Positions 50,803-58,866 of a stretch of DNA of 64,000 bases are shown piece by piece. The DNA is taken from contig NC_000853.1 in the NCBI RefSeq assembly GCF_000008545.1, positions 104,465 to 168,464 on the forward strand, given 5' to 3'. The notes beneath the pieces are model-generated. The model had not been told where the DNA came from. It did not search any database and was given only the letters and a program-made list of their open reading frames with translations. Source of the stretch: Thermotoga maritima MSB8 (GTDB lineage Bacteria > Thermotogota > Thermotogae > Thermotogales > Thermotogaceae). Within the stretch, counting starts at the first letter, position 1. Every line of letters begins with the position of its first letter. Both the position numbers and the translations under genes were made by a program.

Positions 50803-51757
50803 GGGAGATCCCCCTCTCTATCTCCTGAACGATGTTCACTCTAATACCCTTCTCCGCAACTTTTATAGCATGCTTTATGGCCTTTGCATCTGAAGATCCA
50901 TGCGCTTTCACAACGATTCCTTTCACTCCCAATATAAAAGTACCTCCATAGGACCTGGGGTCGAGCTTCTCTTTCATCTTGTCAAAACTTCTCTTCATGA
51001 GAAGCGCCCCAAGGAGGGAAAGAAATCCTCCATCCTTTATAGACTCCTTCAACACACTCGTGACCAACTTTGCAGTACCCTCCATGGTTTTCAACGCGAC
51101 GTTCCCTGAGAAACCATCAGCCACCACAACATCAACGGTGCCAAGGTTTATATCGTGGCCTTCAACGTTTCCAAAAAACGTATCTCCGAGAAACTCCTTC
51201 AAAAGCTGATAGGCTCTTTTGATATCATCTGGTCCTTTGTTTTCTTCAGATCCCATATTCAGAAGACCAACTCTTGGGTTTTCTGCTCCCAGAACCTTGG
51301 AGTAAGCGATTCCCATGAAAGCAAAATCAACCAGATGCTCTGGTCTGACCTTGGCGTTCGCCCCCGCGTCGATGAGAACGGTAGCTCCCTTGAGCGAAGG
51401 TACGGCTACTCCAAGTGCGGGTCTTTCGATGCCTTCCAGTTTACCCACGATTGAAGTGGCACCAAGAAAGAGAGGACCAGTGGCACCAGCGCTCACAAAC
51501 GCATCCACTTTTCCCTCGGAGAGCAACTTCAAGCCCATATGCATCGAAGAGTTCTTTTTTCTGAGAACTTCCAGAGGAGGATCGTCCATTTTAACGATTT
51601 CAGAGGCAGAAACAAAGGGAAGACCTTTGTTCTTCACTATTTCTTCGGGTCCGATGAGTACTATCTCTCCCTCAACTTCTTTTGAAGCCAAAAGAGCGCC
51701 CTTCAAAATTTCATCGGGCGCTCTGTCACCACCCATCACATCGATCGCTATTTTCAC
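50774..51757 (-). CDS. plsX: Phosphate acyltransferase PlsX
   Basis: Forms acyl-phosphate from acyl-ACP, the first step of phospholipid synthesis with PlsY. 327 residues, starting KIAIDVMGGDRAPDEILKGA, with SAGATGPLFLGA (about 95), DAGANAKVRPEHL (about 138) and GFSGNVALKTMEG (about 228). The GTG start follows ATCGGAGTGAT; an upstream extension would overlap rpmF. As in many bacteria it stands next to rpmF and the DUF177 gene. Confidence 0.96.
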   Translation of the reverse strand: MKIAIDVMGGDRAPDEILKGALLASKEVEGEIVLIGPEEIVKNKGLPFVSASEIVKMDDPPLEVLRKKNSSMHMGLKLLSEGKVDAFVSAGATGPLFLGATSIVGKLEGIERPALGVAVPSLKGATVLIDAGANAKVRPEHLVDFAFMGIAYSKVLGAENPRVGLLNMGSEENKGPDDIKRAYQLLKEFLGDTFFGNVEGHDINLGTVDVVVADGFSGNVALKTMEGTAKLVTSVLKESIKDGGFLSLLGALLMKRSFDKMKEKLDPRSYGGTFILGVKGIVVKAHGSSDAKAIKHAIKVAEKGIRVNIVQEIERGISHVRNSGDGR

Positions 51758-51761
51758 TCTA

Positions 51762-51944
51762 TCACTCCGATATCTCAAGCACCTGTTTTCCTTTGTAGTA
51801 ACCGCAGTGTAGACAGACCCTGTGTGGCATCTTGTATTCTCCACAGTTTGGGCACTTCTCAAGAGGCACGCTTATTGCTCTGTAGATCTTCGCTCTCTTG
51901 TGATGAGTTCTCGATCTGGACCTCTTTTGCTTTGGAACAGCCAT
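51762..51944 (-). CDS. rpmF: 50S ribosomal protein L32
   Basis: 60 residues: MAVPKQKRSRSRTHHKRA at the N-terminus is diagnostic. Zinc knuckles CPNCGEYKMPHRVCLHCG show this is the zinc-containing (C+) form. CGAGGAGG precedes the ATG. It lies three bases after the DUF177 gene and four before plsX. Confidence 0.97.
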   Translation of the reverse strand: MAVPKQKRSRSRTHHKRAKIYRAISVPLEKCPNCGEYKMPHRVCLHCGYYKGKQVLEISE

Positions 51945-51947
51945 CTT

Positions 51948-52496
51948 TTATACCTCCTCGTTTTTGAGTTTATTTTTTAACTCGGCAAGGATTTCGAATC
52001 TGCTGTCAACCACAGGAATTTTATCACATTTATGATCGGGCTCTTCATTCAAATTGGCACCGCAGTAGGGACACAACCCTTTGCAGTCCGGTTTGCACAG
52101 AACTTTTTCTGGAATGGCAACCACTATTGCTTCGATGATTCTTTCTGAAAGATCGAATTCCGTTTCATGATAGTATATGATGTTTTTCAAAGATTCAAGT
52201 TTCTCTTCTTTTACATTTTTTCTCATGCTTTCTGGTAGATAGAGAGCTTCTATGACTCCTCTTATCTCAACACGAGCGGGTTCAAGACATCTGGCACAGG
52301 GGTGTTCTACCGCCGTGTGAACGTATCCACCAACGGTGAAACCATCTTTTGTCTTTGCAACGACCATTTTCACCTGAACAGGTTCCAGGAATCTGCAAAA
52401 GCCAACATCGAGTTCTATACCGTCCTTATCAAAGATGCCTTCCAGAAAGAATCGCTTCTTTTTTTCTATTTCCGAGAGTTCTACTTTCCAGTTCAT
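51948..52496 (-). CDS. DUF177 (YceD-like) protein
   Basis: 182 residues of the DUF177 family, which accompanies rpmF in most bacteria; E. coli YceD and its plant homologue are linked to 23S rRNA accumulation. Landmarks are HPCARCLEPARVEI (about 71) and CKPDCKGLCPYCGANLN (about 142-158), six cysteines that may bind zinc. AAAGAGGTGAT precedes the ATG. First gene of the run transcribed leftward away from oriC. Confidence 0.9.
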   Translation of the reverse strand: MNWKVELSEIEKKKRFFLEGIFDKDGIELDVGFCRFLEPVQVKMVVAKTKDGFTVGGYVHTAVEHPCARCLEPARVEIRGVIEALYLPESMRKNVKEEKLESLKNIIYYHETEFDLSERIIEAIVVAIPEKVLCKPDCKGLCPYCGANLNEEPDHKCDKIPVVDSRFEILAELKNKLKNEEV

Positions 52497-52521
52497 TTTC
52501 TATCACCTCTTTTCAGGATCA

Positions 52522-52550
52522 ATTATACTGCTATTATTAGTAGTAGTAAA
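52522..52550 (-). promoter_or_regulatory. Promoter of the DUF177-rpmF-plsX-glmS run
   Basis: On the minus strand TTTACT (52550-52545), a 17-base spacer and TATAAT (52527-52522). It lies 15 bases from the nearest DnaA box side of oriC. Confidence 0.7.
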
Positions 52551-52628
52551 TAATAGGGGACGCAGGTGGTAGGTTTCGAGTATTGAAATTTTTGAACAGG
52601 CTTCTGATGAGGCTTTTAATGATGTCTG

Positions 52629-52676
52629 CAACTTACCACCCGGGTGGTAGGTAAGTGGTAGGTAAGTGGTAGGTTT
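52629..52676. repeat. Phased DnaA box block with 16-bp palindrome
   Basis: Three boxes in the same orientation start at 52643, 52654 and 52665, exactly 11 bases apart. The first, with an inverted box on its left, forms the perfect palindrome TACCACCCGGGTGGTA at 52634-52649. This is probably the core where DnaA forms its filament. Confidence 0.85.
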
Positions 52677-52871
52677 CTCTGAAATCGGCTTGGATACTGG
52701 ATTTTAGGTGGTAGGTTTTCTGTAACGCTCATTAAAAGGACGTTGTAGAATCTTGAATCTGAACGGTAATATTGTTTGTAAAGACTAAAATAGTCTATTG
52801 ATGAGAGATTCAGAAACCTACCACACTGAAGTTGTCCTAAAATGGTCAATACAGAGTTTGGTGGTAGGTTT

Positions 52872-52963
52872 GCTTTGCATATATTCAGTTTCATGCAATT
52901 GTTTGTCTATTTAATACAATATATGGTATGTATTTAAAACTCAGATACTACAAAATGTACACA
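52872..52963. other. Candidate DNA unwinding element of oriC
   Basis: A strongly AT-rich stretch between the DnaA boxes at 52860 and 52964, with runs such as GCATATATTC, TTTAATACAATATATGG and TATTTAAAAC. It is the most easily melted part of the origin region by eye. A second AT-rich stretch (52741-52800) lies between the boxes at 52707 and 52814, so which is used is uncertain. Confidence 0.5.
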
Positions 52964-53053
52964 AAACCTACCACTAAACCTACCATTTTAGTTTCAGTTA
53001 ATAAGATTTTCTCTATAAATCACACAAATTCAACAAAAAGGAGGTATAGAGTT

Positions 53054-53701
53054 ATGAGCTTGAGAGAGGAACTATGGCTATGGAAAAAAGAGAAACTCGC
53101 AGAGCACGTGGCTAACAACTTAAGAAAAAAGAAACATGAGGTATGGATTGCTCGTGATCGTGAAGAAATTCTTGAGAGAGTGAAAGAGCTTATCCCGGAG
53201 GGTGCAACGGTATCGGCTGGTGGTTCCCTCACCCTGGCAGATACAGGTGTGATTGAACTTTTGCGCAGCGGCAGGTACAACTTCCTTGACAGGGCAGCTG
53301 CCAAAACGAGGGAGGAAGTGGAGGAGATATACAGAAAGAGTTTCTGGGCCGACTATTACTTCACCAGTGTGAATGCCATAACGGAAGATGGAAAATTGGT
53401 CTTTCTCGATGGGAACGGTAACAGGGTAGCCGCCGTTGTTTTTGGACCAAAAAACGTGGTTGTGATAGCGAGTGTGAACAAGGTGGTGAAAGACGTAGAG
53501 GAGGCGAGAGAAAGGCTGAGATACATCTCTCCGATGAATTCGAAACGACTGAATCTGGAAACACCGTGCACAAAAACAGGATTCTGTGCAGACTGTTCTT
53601 CTCCTCAGAGGATCTGTGACTACTTTCTGGTAGTGGAATCTGGGGTGAGACAGCCGGGAAGGTTCAAGGTGATTCTGACGCTGGAAGACTTCGGACTTTA
53701 A
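53054..53701 (+). CDS. LutC-like LUD-domain protein
   Basis: 215 residues of the LUD (lactate utilisation, DUF162) family. Landmarks are a helical start, KKKHEVWIARDREEILERV, VSAGGSLTLADTG (about 54-66) and FTSVNAITEDGKLVFLDGNGNRVAA (about 100-124). The C-terminal CTKTGFCADCSSPQRIC has four cysteines, as in the YkgG group, and may bind a cluster or metal. No LutA or LutB partner is in the window, so a role in lactate oxidation is not shown. The ATG follows AAAGGAGG. First gene to the right of oriC. Confidence 0.85.
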   Translation: MSLREELWLWKKEKLAEHVANNLRKKKHEVWIARDREEILERVKELIPEGATVSAGGSLTLADTGVIELLRSGRYNFLDRAAAKTREEVEEIYRKSFWADYYFTSVNAITEDGKLVFLDGNGNRVAAVVFGPKNVVVIASVNKVVKDVEEARERLRYISPMNSKRLNLETPCTKTGFCADCSSPQRICDYFLVVESGVRQPGRFKVILTLEDFGL

Positions 53702-53702
53702 A

Positions 53703-53726
53703 AAAGCGGGGAATTCTCCCCGCTTT
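53703..53726. terminator. Bidirectional terminator between lutC-like and DUF4914 genes
   Basis: AAAGCGGGGA and TCCCCGCTTT form a perfect 10-bp stem with an ATTC loop; T and A runs flank both sides of this convergent junction. Confidence 0.88.
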
Positions 53727-55596
53727 AAAAATTCATCGGTATGATCTTGAGATAGTCATCGAGAGATCCGTCGTCGAGACAGCACTGGATGATTTCTCTT
53801 CCCACGGGATTCAGGTCTTCGGTCAGGAATTTTTTCAGTTCTCTCTTGAAGAAGTCTTTCAACTCTTGGGCACCTTTTTCATAAGCTTCCTCACCTACTT
53901 CGGATTGCAAGTGTGGCTGCAGAAGTTCTTTCGGAATGGTGTTTCCTTCGATCTTCATCTCTTTGAGAGAAAAACCGAGGAGCGAACATTTCGATGGAAC
54001 GAGCTGGTCTGGTCTGAATCTGACGCCGCCCCTCCTTGAGAGATACTCTCTTGCAATCCACTCCGGCATGAACCCTACTTTGTAAGCGCCGATATACTGA
54101 TTTGGTACGAGGATGTATCTTGTCTCTGGTGTATCTATGATCTGTTCGAGAAGAATGTTAGCGAGTCTTACCATTTTTCCAGAAGAGAAGGGCCAGAAGG
54201 ATCCTACTCCTTCGCTGGTCATACCTTTGGTGCTGACAATGCTTGGATTTGCGTGTCCTCTTGGTGCTACCAGTCTCCAGAGCCATGCCAGCGCAGGGGG
54301 CAGAATCTGCATCAAACCCACGATCCCGTACGTTGGTTTTTCTTTCGTGCAAGGAGGAGTTCTCACTCCAAAGCTTCTCACATCCACTTTCACGGGTTCG
54401 GAAACCGCGTTCTTCATAAAACGTTTCGGTATGATGACACGCGGGTTCGGACATGGTTTTCCTGGTTCATCTTCGATGTGTTCCCAGATCAATGCGGTTG
54501 AGTTTGGAACGGCGTAGATGTTGAGGAATATGAGCGGTTCAGGCGGATGTATGGTCAGCCTTTCCAGATCCGGAGCGCTTCCGTATTCTGTTATGTGGTC
54601 GACCCTTATGAACCATCCAGCTTCCGCGTCTTTGGCCACGAGTTTCTTTCCCGTCTGGAGCTTTGGATGGCACATAAACATGTCATCCGCTACAGGCATG
54701 AGAACACAGGATTGTTTCAGTTCCATATAGAATTTTTCACCGGTCACAATGTTTTCGGCGAGCTTTATTCTTCCATCCGGTTCTCTGTGTATCTCTTCGA
54801 GGATTTCACTCTTTCCTCCTCCACTTGCCCCTTCATGCATGATCACGAGCTCGTTTTCGTAGGGTGTGATAACCTTCACTGCAGATGCGTGCGCGGTGAC
54901 CCATTTTTCTTTCTCGCCTACGTGGAGAAGAAATCCATAGACTCCTTTCTTGGCGCTGGGACCTGGATAAAGATTGTAGGAGAAGATCTCATAGTGGGAG
55001 TTGTGTCTGTAGTGGACGACCACCTGTTTGCCGTCGAAGTGTGTGTGTCTGAAAGGCGGGGCTAAGAACATGTAGAGTTTGGGTTTGAAATTCTCGGGGA
55101 CTTCGCTGGCCGGTACGAAGAACTGGAGATCGGCAAGACCGCCAACGAAGAACCCGGCGTTTTTGGGGGCTATCAGAACGGCAGGATATCCGTAATCGTA
55201 TCCACCGGCCATGAAAGGTAGCAGGATCAACTCCTGTTTTTTCAGCCACTCGAAGGTTTCCTGTCGAATAGGTTCGAATTCTTTTCCGAATCTTTCTCTG
55301 AAACGCGGCTTGTCCGTTTCCAGATTGTCACCAACTACGAGTGCGTTTGGGTCTCTTCGTCTCATGTACGGTTCGGGGTAATTGACCACCAGACCATTTT
55401 TACAGCGGGTAACTGTTGCTTCGACTACGAAGCCTTTGCCAGGAACTTCGTAGCCTACTTCGAAAAGGTCTCTACCGGCTATGGCAAGGTCAAGTATTTC
55501 TTTCCTGCTCTCTGGTATTATTATCTCGGGGGCGTTTTCTATGATATCTCTAACTTCGTCAGAAAACACGAATCTGTCGAGAATAGCTGTTTTCAC
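53725..55596 (-). CDS. DUF4914 protein with P-loop (PEPCK/HprK-like?)
   Basis: 623 residues of an uncharacterised family I recognise as DUF4914. Conserved blocks are ATVTRCKNGLVVNYPEPYMRRRDP in parts near residues 70-90, APPFRHTHFDGKQ (about 190), SYNLYPGPSAKKGVYG (about 215) and a Walker A-like EGASGGGKSE with K262. The P-loop followed by an all-beta-looking region recalls PEP carboxykinase and HPr kinase, so a kinase or carboxykinase role is possible but unproven. The GTG start with GGAGGGGTGAT is preferred to a TTG ten codons earlier. Confidence 0.78.
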   Translation of the reverse strand: MKTAILDRFVFSDEVRDIIENAPEIIIPESRKEILDLAIAGRDLFEVGYEVPGKGFVVEATVTRCKNGLVVNYPEPYMRRRDPNALVVGDNLETDKPRFRERFGKEFEPIRQETFEWLKKQELILLPFMAGGYDYGYPAVLIAPKNAGFFVGGLADLQFFVPASEVPENFKPKLYMFLAPPFRHTHFDGKQVVVHYRHNSHYEIFSYNLYPGPSAKKGVYGFLLHVGEKEKWVTAHASAVKVITPYENELVIMHEGASGGGKSEILEEIHREPDGRIKLAENIVTGEKFYMELKQSCVLMPVADDMFMCHPKLQTGKKLVAKDAEAGWFIRVDHITEYGSAPDLERLTIHPPEPLIFLNIYAVPNSTALIWEHIEDEPGKPCPNPRVIIPKRFMKNAVSEPVKVDVRSFGVRTPPCTKEKPTYGIVGLMQILPPALAWLWRLVAPRGHANPSIVSTKGMTSEGVGSFWPFSSGKMVRLANILLEQIIDTPETRYILVPNQYIGAYKVGFMPEWIAREYLSRRGGVRFRPDQLVPSKCSLLGFSLKEMKIEGNTIPKELLQPHLQSEVGEEAYEKGAQELKDFFKRELKKFLTEDLNPVGREIIQCCLDDGSLDDYLKIIPMNF

Positions 55597-55667
55597 TTTA
55601 TCACCCCTCCACGATATGGTGTTCAAGCCAGATTATACCACGCGTCATTATGTAATAATTATGTGTG

Positions 55668-55698
55668 AATTCAAATTTCCTTATACGTAATTTGAATT
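55668..55698. repeat. Perfect 10-bp inverted repeat in the divergent region
   Basis: AATTCAAATT (55668-55677) and AATTTGAATT (55689-55698) are exact inverted copies around 11 bases, midway between the divergent DUF4914 and pheA-like genes. It may be an operator for either; nothing links it to a known regulator. Confidence 0.6.
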
Positions 55699-55727
55699 TT
55701 CCTTTAATAGAACCAACGAAAAAGCGA

Positions 55728-55757
55728 TTGATGATTAAAAATTCCGTGTTGTAGAAT
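55728..55757 (+). promoter_or_regulatory. Promoter of the pheA-type fusion gene
   Basis: TTGATG at 55728-55733, an 18-base spacer and TAGAAT at 55752-55757. The TTG start at 55794 follows AAGGAGGTAGG. Confidence 0.65.
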
Positions 55758-55793
55758 ATTTTGAGAGATCAGAGTTCAAGGAGGTAGGATAAT

Positions 55794-57452
55794 TTGAAAG
55801 TTTATGTTTCCGGGAAAGGAACTCTTATGGACGCTTTGAGAAAGGAACTGGAAGATTCAGAGTGGCAGCTTTCCGAATCGATTGAAGACGCGGATCTCAT
55901 CGTCTCGAGTGAGATTCTCGAGATATTATCTTCGAATCAGAGAATCGTTGATCTCTATCCCATCAAGGAAAAATCAATTCCGTTTTATAAGGAAAAATCG
56001 ATTCGCTTTGCAAGCATCTTTCCGGTCTTTCACGGAGAATTCGCTTACTCTGAGTTTTATGTTGTTGAGAAGGTCTCCGATGAAGCAATCGAGAACTTTC
56101 TTGATTTTCTGAGAAAATTGGGTGTTGTGTTAAAGGACGTGTTATGGGATGATTATGTGAAACTTCTGGACAGGTCGTGTGCTGTTTTCTACCTTGGTTC
56201 AGCGTTTCGGGATCCCTTTTTGATCGATCACGTTTCTCATCTTCTTTCTTGGGAGGAAGAGAAGGAATCGTTTCTGAGACGGGGGAAAGAAGTCATTGCA
56301 AACCTCAGCGAAGGAAGCACTCCTGAAGAGACACCCAACATCGTCTCAAAAGTCCTCGCTGCTTTGAGAGATCCTTCCGATATCACTGAGATGAGGCACA
56401 AAATCAGGTTGATAGATTTCATACTGCTCAGGTTTATCGAAGAGAGAATGAAAGTGGCAAGAGATGTCGCAAAGGAAAAGAAAAAGACAGACTCTCCCAT
56501 CGTTATAAGGGATATAGAAGAACAGAAGATAAAGGAGATTCTGGACAGGACAGATCTCAATCCTGTTAGAATGAGACGCATATTCGAGGAAATAATGAAG
56601 CTTGCCAAAGAAGAGGAGTACAGATTACTTGGAATTTCCAAGACGGTGGCCGTGCTGGGGCCCATGGGAAGTTTCAGTGATGAGATGGCCATGAAACTGA
56701 TAGGTTCAAGAATACCCCTGAAGTACTGTTCCACAACTGACGAGATCATAGAAATGGTGGAAAAAGGTGAGGTAGATTATGGAATCGTGCCTATTGAGAA
56801 TTCCACCTATGGAACGGTCATCCCTGTACTGGACGCCTTGCTCAACCACGAAGTGGAGGTGTTTGGTGAGGCAAAGCTCGAGATACACCACTGTCTCGTG
56901 GCAAAGAAAAAACTGGATCTGAAGGAGATAAAAAGGATCTACTCTCATCCCCAGGCCATATCTCAGTCTCTTGGATTCATCAACACGTACCTTTCGCACG
57001 CTGAGATTCGGTACACTTCTTCGACGAGCGACGCTGTAAACCTCCTGGATGACGAATCCGCTGCCATCATGTCAGAGAGTGCCGCAAAGATGTATGGGTT
57101 ACTCATACTGAGGAGGAGCATTCAGGACTTGAAAGAAAAGAATATAACGAGGTTCTACATCATAAGAAGGAAAACAGGAAAGATGGAAGGAAAATACACC
57201 TCCCTTTTCTTTGGAGTTCAGGACAGACCGGGCTCTTTGAAGGCAGTTCTGGATATCTTCGCAAGCAGAGGAATAAACCTCAGAAAGCTGGAGTCAAGGC
57301 CCGCAAGGACGTTCTTGGGAGATTACGTGTTCTTTGTGGAAGTTGAGGCACCTTTGAAAGAAGAGGATATTAGGGACCTGGAAAGGGTCACGGCGTTTTA
57401 CAAGATCATAGGTGTGTTTGATGAGGTAGAAGAGCTCGATGTGTTCAAATGA
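55794..57452 (+). CDS. pheA: Fusion: TyrA-like remnant, chorismate mutase, prephenate dehydratase, ACT
   Basis: 552 residues. About 1-190 resembles a shortened prephenate dehydrogenase: VYVSGKGTLMDAL at the Rossmann start, PVFHGEF in place of HPMFG, then LRKLGVVLKDVLWDDYVKLLDR. The NAD motif is poor, so this part is probably inactive. An AroQ chorismate mutase covers about 200-283 (RHKIRLIDFILLRFIEERM). Prephenate dehydratase covers about 284-460 with GPMGSFSDEMA and the essential T452 in NITRF. An ACT domain from about 470 has DRPGSLKAVL and ESRP, the phenylalanine feedback site. It makes phenylpyruvate from chorismate. Confidence 0.9.
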   Translation: MKVYVSGKGTLMDALRKELEDSEWQLSESIEDADLIVSSEILEILSSNQRIVDLYPIKEKSIPFYKEKSIRFASIFPVFHGEFAYSEFYVVEKVSDEAIENFLDFLRKLGVVLKDVLWDDYVKLLDRSCAVFYLGSAFRDPFLIDHVSHLLSWEEEKESFLRRGKEVIANLSEGSTPEETPNIVSKVLAALRDPSDITEMRHKIRLIDFILLRFIEERMKVARDVAKEKKKTDSPIVIRDIEEQKIKEILDRTDLNPVRMRRIFEEIMKLAKEEEYRLLGISKTVAVLGPMGSFSDEMAMKLIGSRIPLKYCSTTDEIIEMVEKGEVDYGIVPIENSTYGTVIPVLDALLNHEVEVFGEAKLEIHHCLVAKKKLDLKEIKRIYSHPQAISQSLGFINTYLSHAEIRYTSSTSDAVNLLDDESAAIMSESAAKMYGLLILRRSIQDLKEKNITRFYIIRRKTGKMEGKYTSLFFGVQDRPGSLKAVLDIFASRGINLRKLESRPARTFLGDYVFFVEVEAPLKEEDIRDLERVTAFYKIIGVFDEVEELDVFK

Positions 57453-57474
57453 GGGGGCAGATCGCCCCTCATTT
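57447..57474. terminator. Shared hairpin between convergent pheA and alkaline phosphatase
   Basis: AAATGAGGGG and CCCCTCATTT form a 10-bp stem with an 8-base loop spanning both stop codons. Confidence 0.75.
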
Positions 57475-58773
57475 CGTTACGGGTTCTTTCAGAAGTGGAT
57501 ACTGAAGAGAGTACCCTGTGAGTTTCATTATGATCCTTGGAATCTCGGTGTTGTCGAGAAATCCGGTGAAGTTTTCGGCACCCGGACCAAAAGCGAAGAT
57601 GGGAACGGGAGTTCCTGAATGTGTTGTGGTGGTCCACCCAACGCTAACCTTTTCTCCCAGGATCCTTCCAAGTTCGATCTTTGGATTTTTGGACATGGAA
57701 ATCCTGTTCAGATCCTCATCAGAAAGAGTCAAACCGAAATACTCTTCGATGGCCTTTTTGAATTTCTCCCGATCTTTTGGCGAGTAATTTGCCATGATCC
57801 AGTCCGTTGTTTTTTTGAAGTTTCTGATTTTGTCCACATCTACTCTGTAGTCGCCCGAAGAAAGCCCTAATCCACCCGTTTCGTGGTCGGCAGTTACGAT
57901 GACGAGGGTGTCTCCCCTCTTGAGGGCGAAATCGAGCGCCACCTGAACGGCTTTGTCGAATTCCACGACTTCTTTCCAGACCCCGTAGATGTCGTTATCG
58001 TGGGCTTCCCAGTCTATCTGGGAGCCTTCCACCATGAGGAAGAAGGGTTCATCATCTTTCGACAGTATCTCGAGCGCTTTTTCCACCATTTCATAGAGCA
58101 TCGGCTGCTCCTTTCTGCTACTTGCAGGATCCAGGTGACTTGGTGCAAAGAGAGCGAGTATTTTATCTGAATCCGCGGAGATTTTTGAGAGTTCCTCTCT
58201 GGTTTTCACGTATATATACCCTTTTTCTTTTGCAAGTTCAATCAAGTTGAGGTTGTCATCTCGTTTTCCACCGAGATCCTTGGGAAGAAAGTTTGCCCAA
58301 CCTCCCCCCATCACCACATCGACTGTTTCATTCTCAACGAGTTGTCTTGCTATTTCGTTCTCTTCATCTCTACTTTTAACGTGTGCGTAGAAAGCAGCCG
58401 GCGTCGCATGTGTTACTCTGCAGGTAACAACGATACCCGTTCGAACTCCGTAGGTCTTTGCCACTTCGAAGATAGTGGGTACCACCGTTCCATCGGGGAG
58501 AATGTTGATCATACCGTTGTTCGTTTTGAACCCCGATGCCAGCGCTGTGCCCGCTGCTGCGGAATCAGTCACCCAGCTGTTTGCGGAGTGTGTCTTCACA
58601 AGTCCGATGTAAGGAGTCTTCATGAACGAGAGGGGTCTTCCTTCGAGCATGCTGGTGAGATAGACTTGAGAAAGACCCATACCGTCTCCAATGAGGTAGA
58701 TAACGTTCTTCACCTGAGAAAAAGCGAGCGCGACCAGCAGGGAAATCAGTATCAGTGTAAAAAGCCTTTTCAT
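57469..58773 (-). CDS. phoA: Secreted alkaline phosphatase
   Basis: 434 residues with a signal peptide (MKRLFTLILISLLVALAFS) and the PhoA fold. LIGDGMG holds the first metal Asp, and the phosphoserine lies in VTDSAAAGTALASG (about 69). EGSQIDWEAHDND, ADHETGG and a late TTHSGTPVPIFAFGPGA (zinc His) complete the three-metal site. A thermostable T. maritima enzyme of this kind has been characterised. GGAGGTGAT precedes the ATG. It should act in the periplasm or outside. Confidence 0.94.
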   Translation of the reverse strand: MKRLFTLILISLLVALAFSQVKNVIYLIGDGMGLSQVYLTSMLEGRPLSFMKTPYIGLVKTHSANSWVTDSAAAGTALASGFKTNNGMINILPDGTVVPTIFEVAKTYGVRTGIVVTCRVTHATPAAFYAHVKSRDEENEIARQLVENETVDVVMGGGWANFLPKDLGGKRDDNLNLIELAKEKGYIYVKTREELSKISADSDKILALFAPSHLDPASSRKEQPMLYEMVEKALEILSKDDEPFFLMVEGSQIDWEAHDNDIYGVWKEVVEFDKAVQVALDFALKRGDTLVIVTADHETGGLGLSSGDYRVDVDKIRNFKKTTDWIMANYSPKDREKFKKAIEEYFGLTLSDEDLNRISMSKNPKIELGRILGEKVSVGWTTTTHSGTPVPIFAFGPGAENFTGFLDNTEIPRIIMKLTGYSLQYPLLKEPVTK

Positions 58774-58841
58774 CCTCGATCACCTCCCGCCTCCAGTGTA
58801 CGGGGACTTTTTTCGAGCTGTTTTAAGAAACGTGAAAAAAT

Positions 58842-58866
58842 AAAGGCAGGGGCGAGCCCTGCCTTT
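58842..58866 (-). terminator. Terminator of the flavin reductase-like gene
   Basis: AAAGGCAGGG and CCCTGCCTTT make a 10-bp stem with a 5-base loop. On the minus strand it is followed by ATTTTTTC, a proper U tract. Confidence 0.88.

Larger units (their letters stand above)
52565..52987. other. oriC: Chromosomal replication origin oriC with ten DnaA boxes
   Basis: The 557 bases between the DUF177 and lutC genes hold ten copies of the Thermotoga DnaA box AAACCTACCACC or its complement. Exact 12/12 matches: 52565-52576, 52707-52718 and 52860-52871. 11/12: 52665-52676, 52814-52825, 52964-52975. 9-10/12: 52629-52640, 52643-52654, 52654-52665, 52976-52987. T. maritima DnaA was shown in the literature I remember to bind this 12-mer and open a minimal origin. 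Flanking genes point away on both sides. The region has no dnaA or dnaN beside it. Confidence 0.93.

Noticed and set aside
52616..52894. Minus-strand frame of 92 codons inside the origin
   Set aside because: It is built mostly from DnaA boxes and AT-rich sequence, lacks a ribosome site and resembles no protein.
52565..52987. CRISPR-like array
   Set aside because: The repeats are only 12 bases, occur in both orientations with irregular gaps, and match the Thermotoga DnaA box; no cas gene is near.
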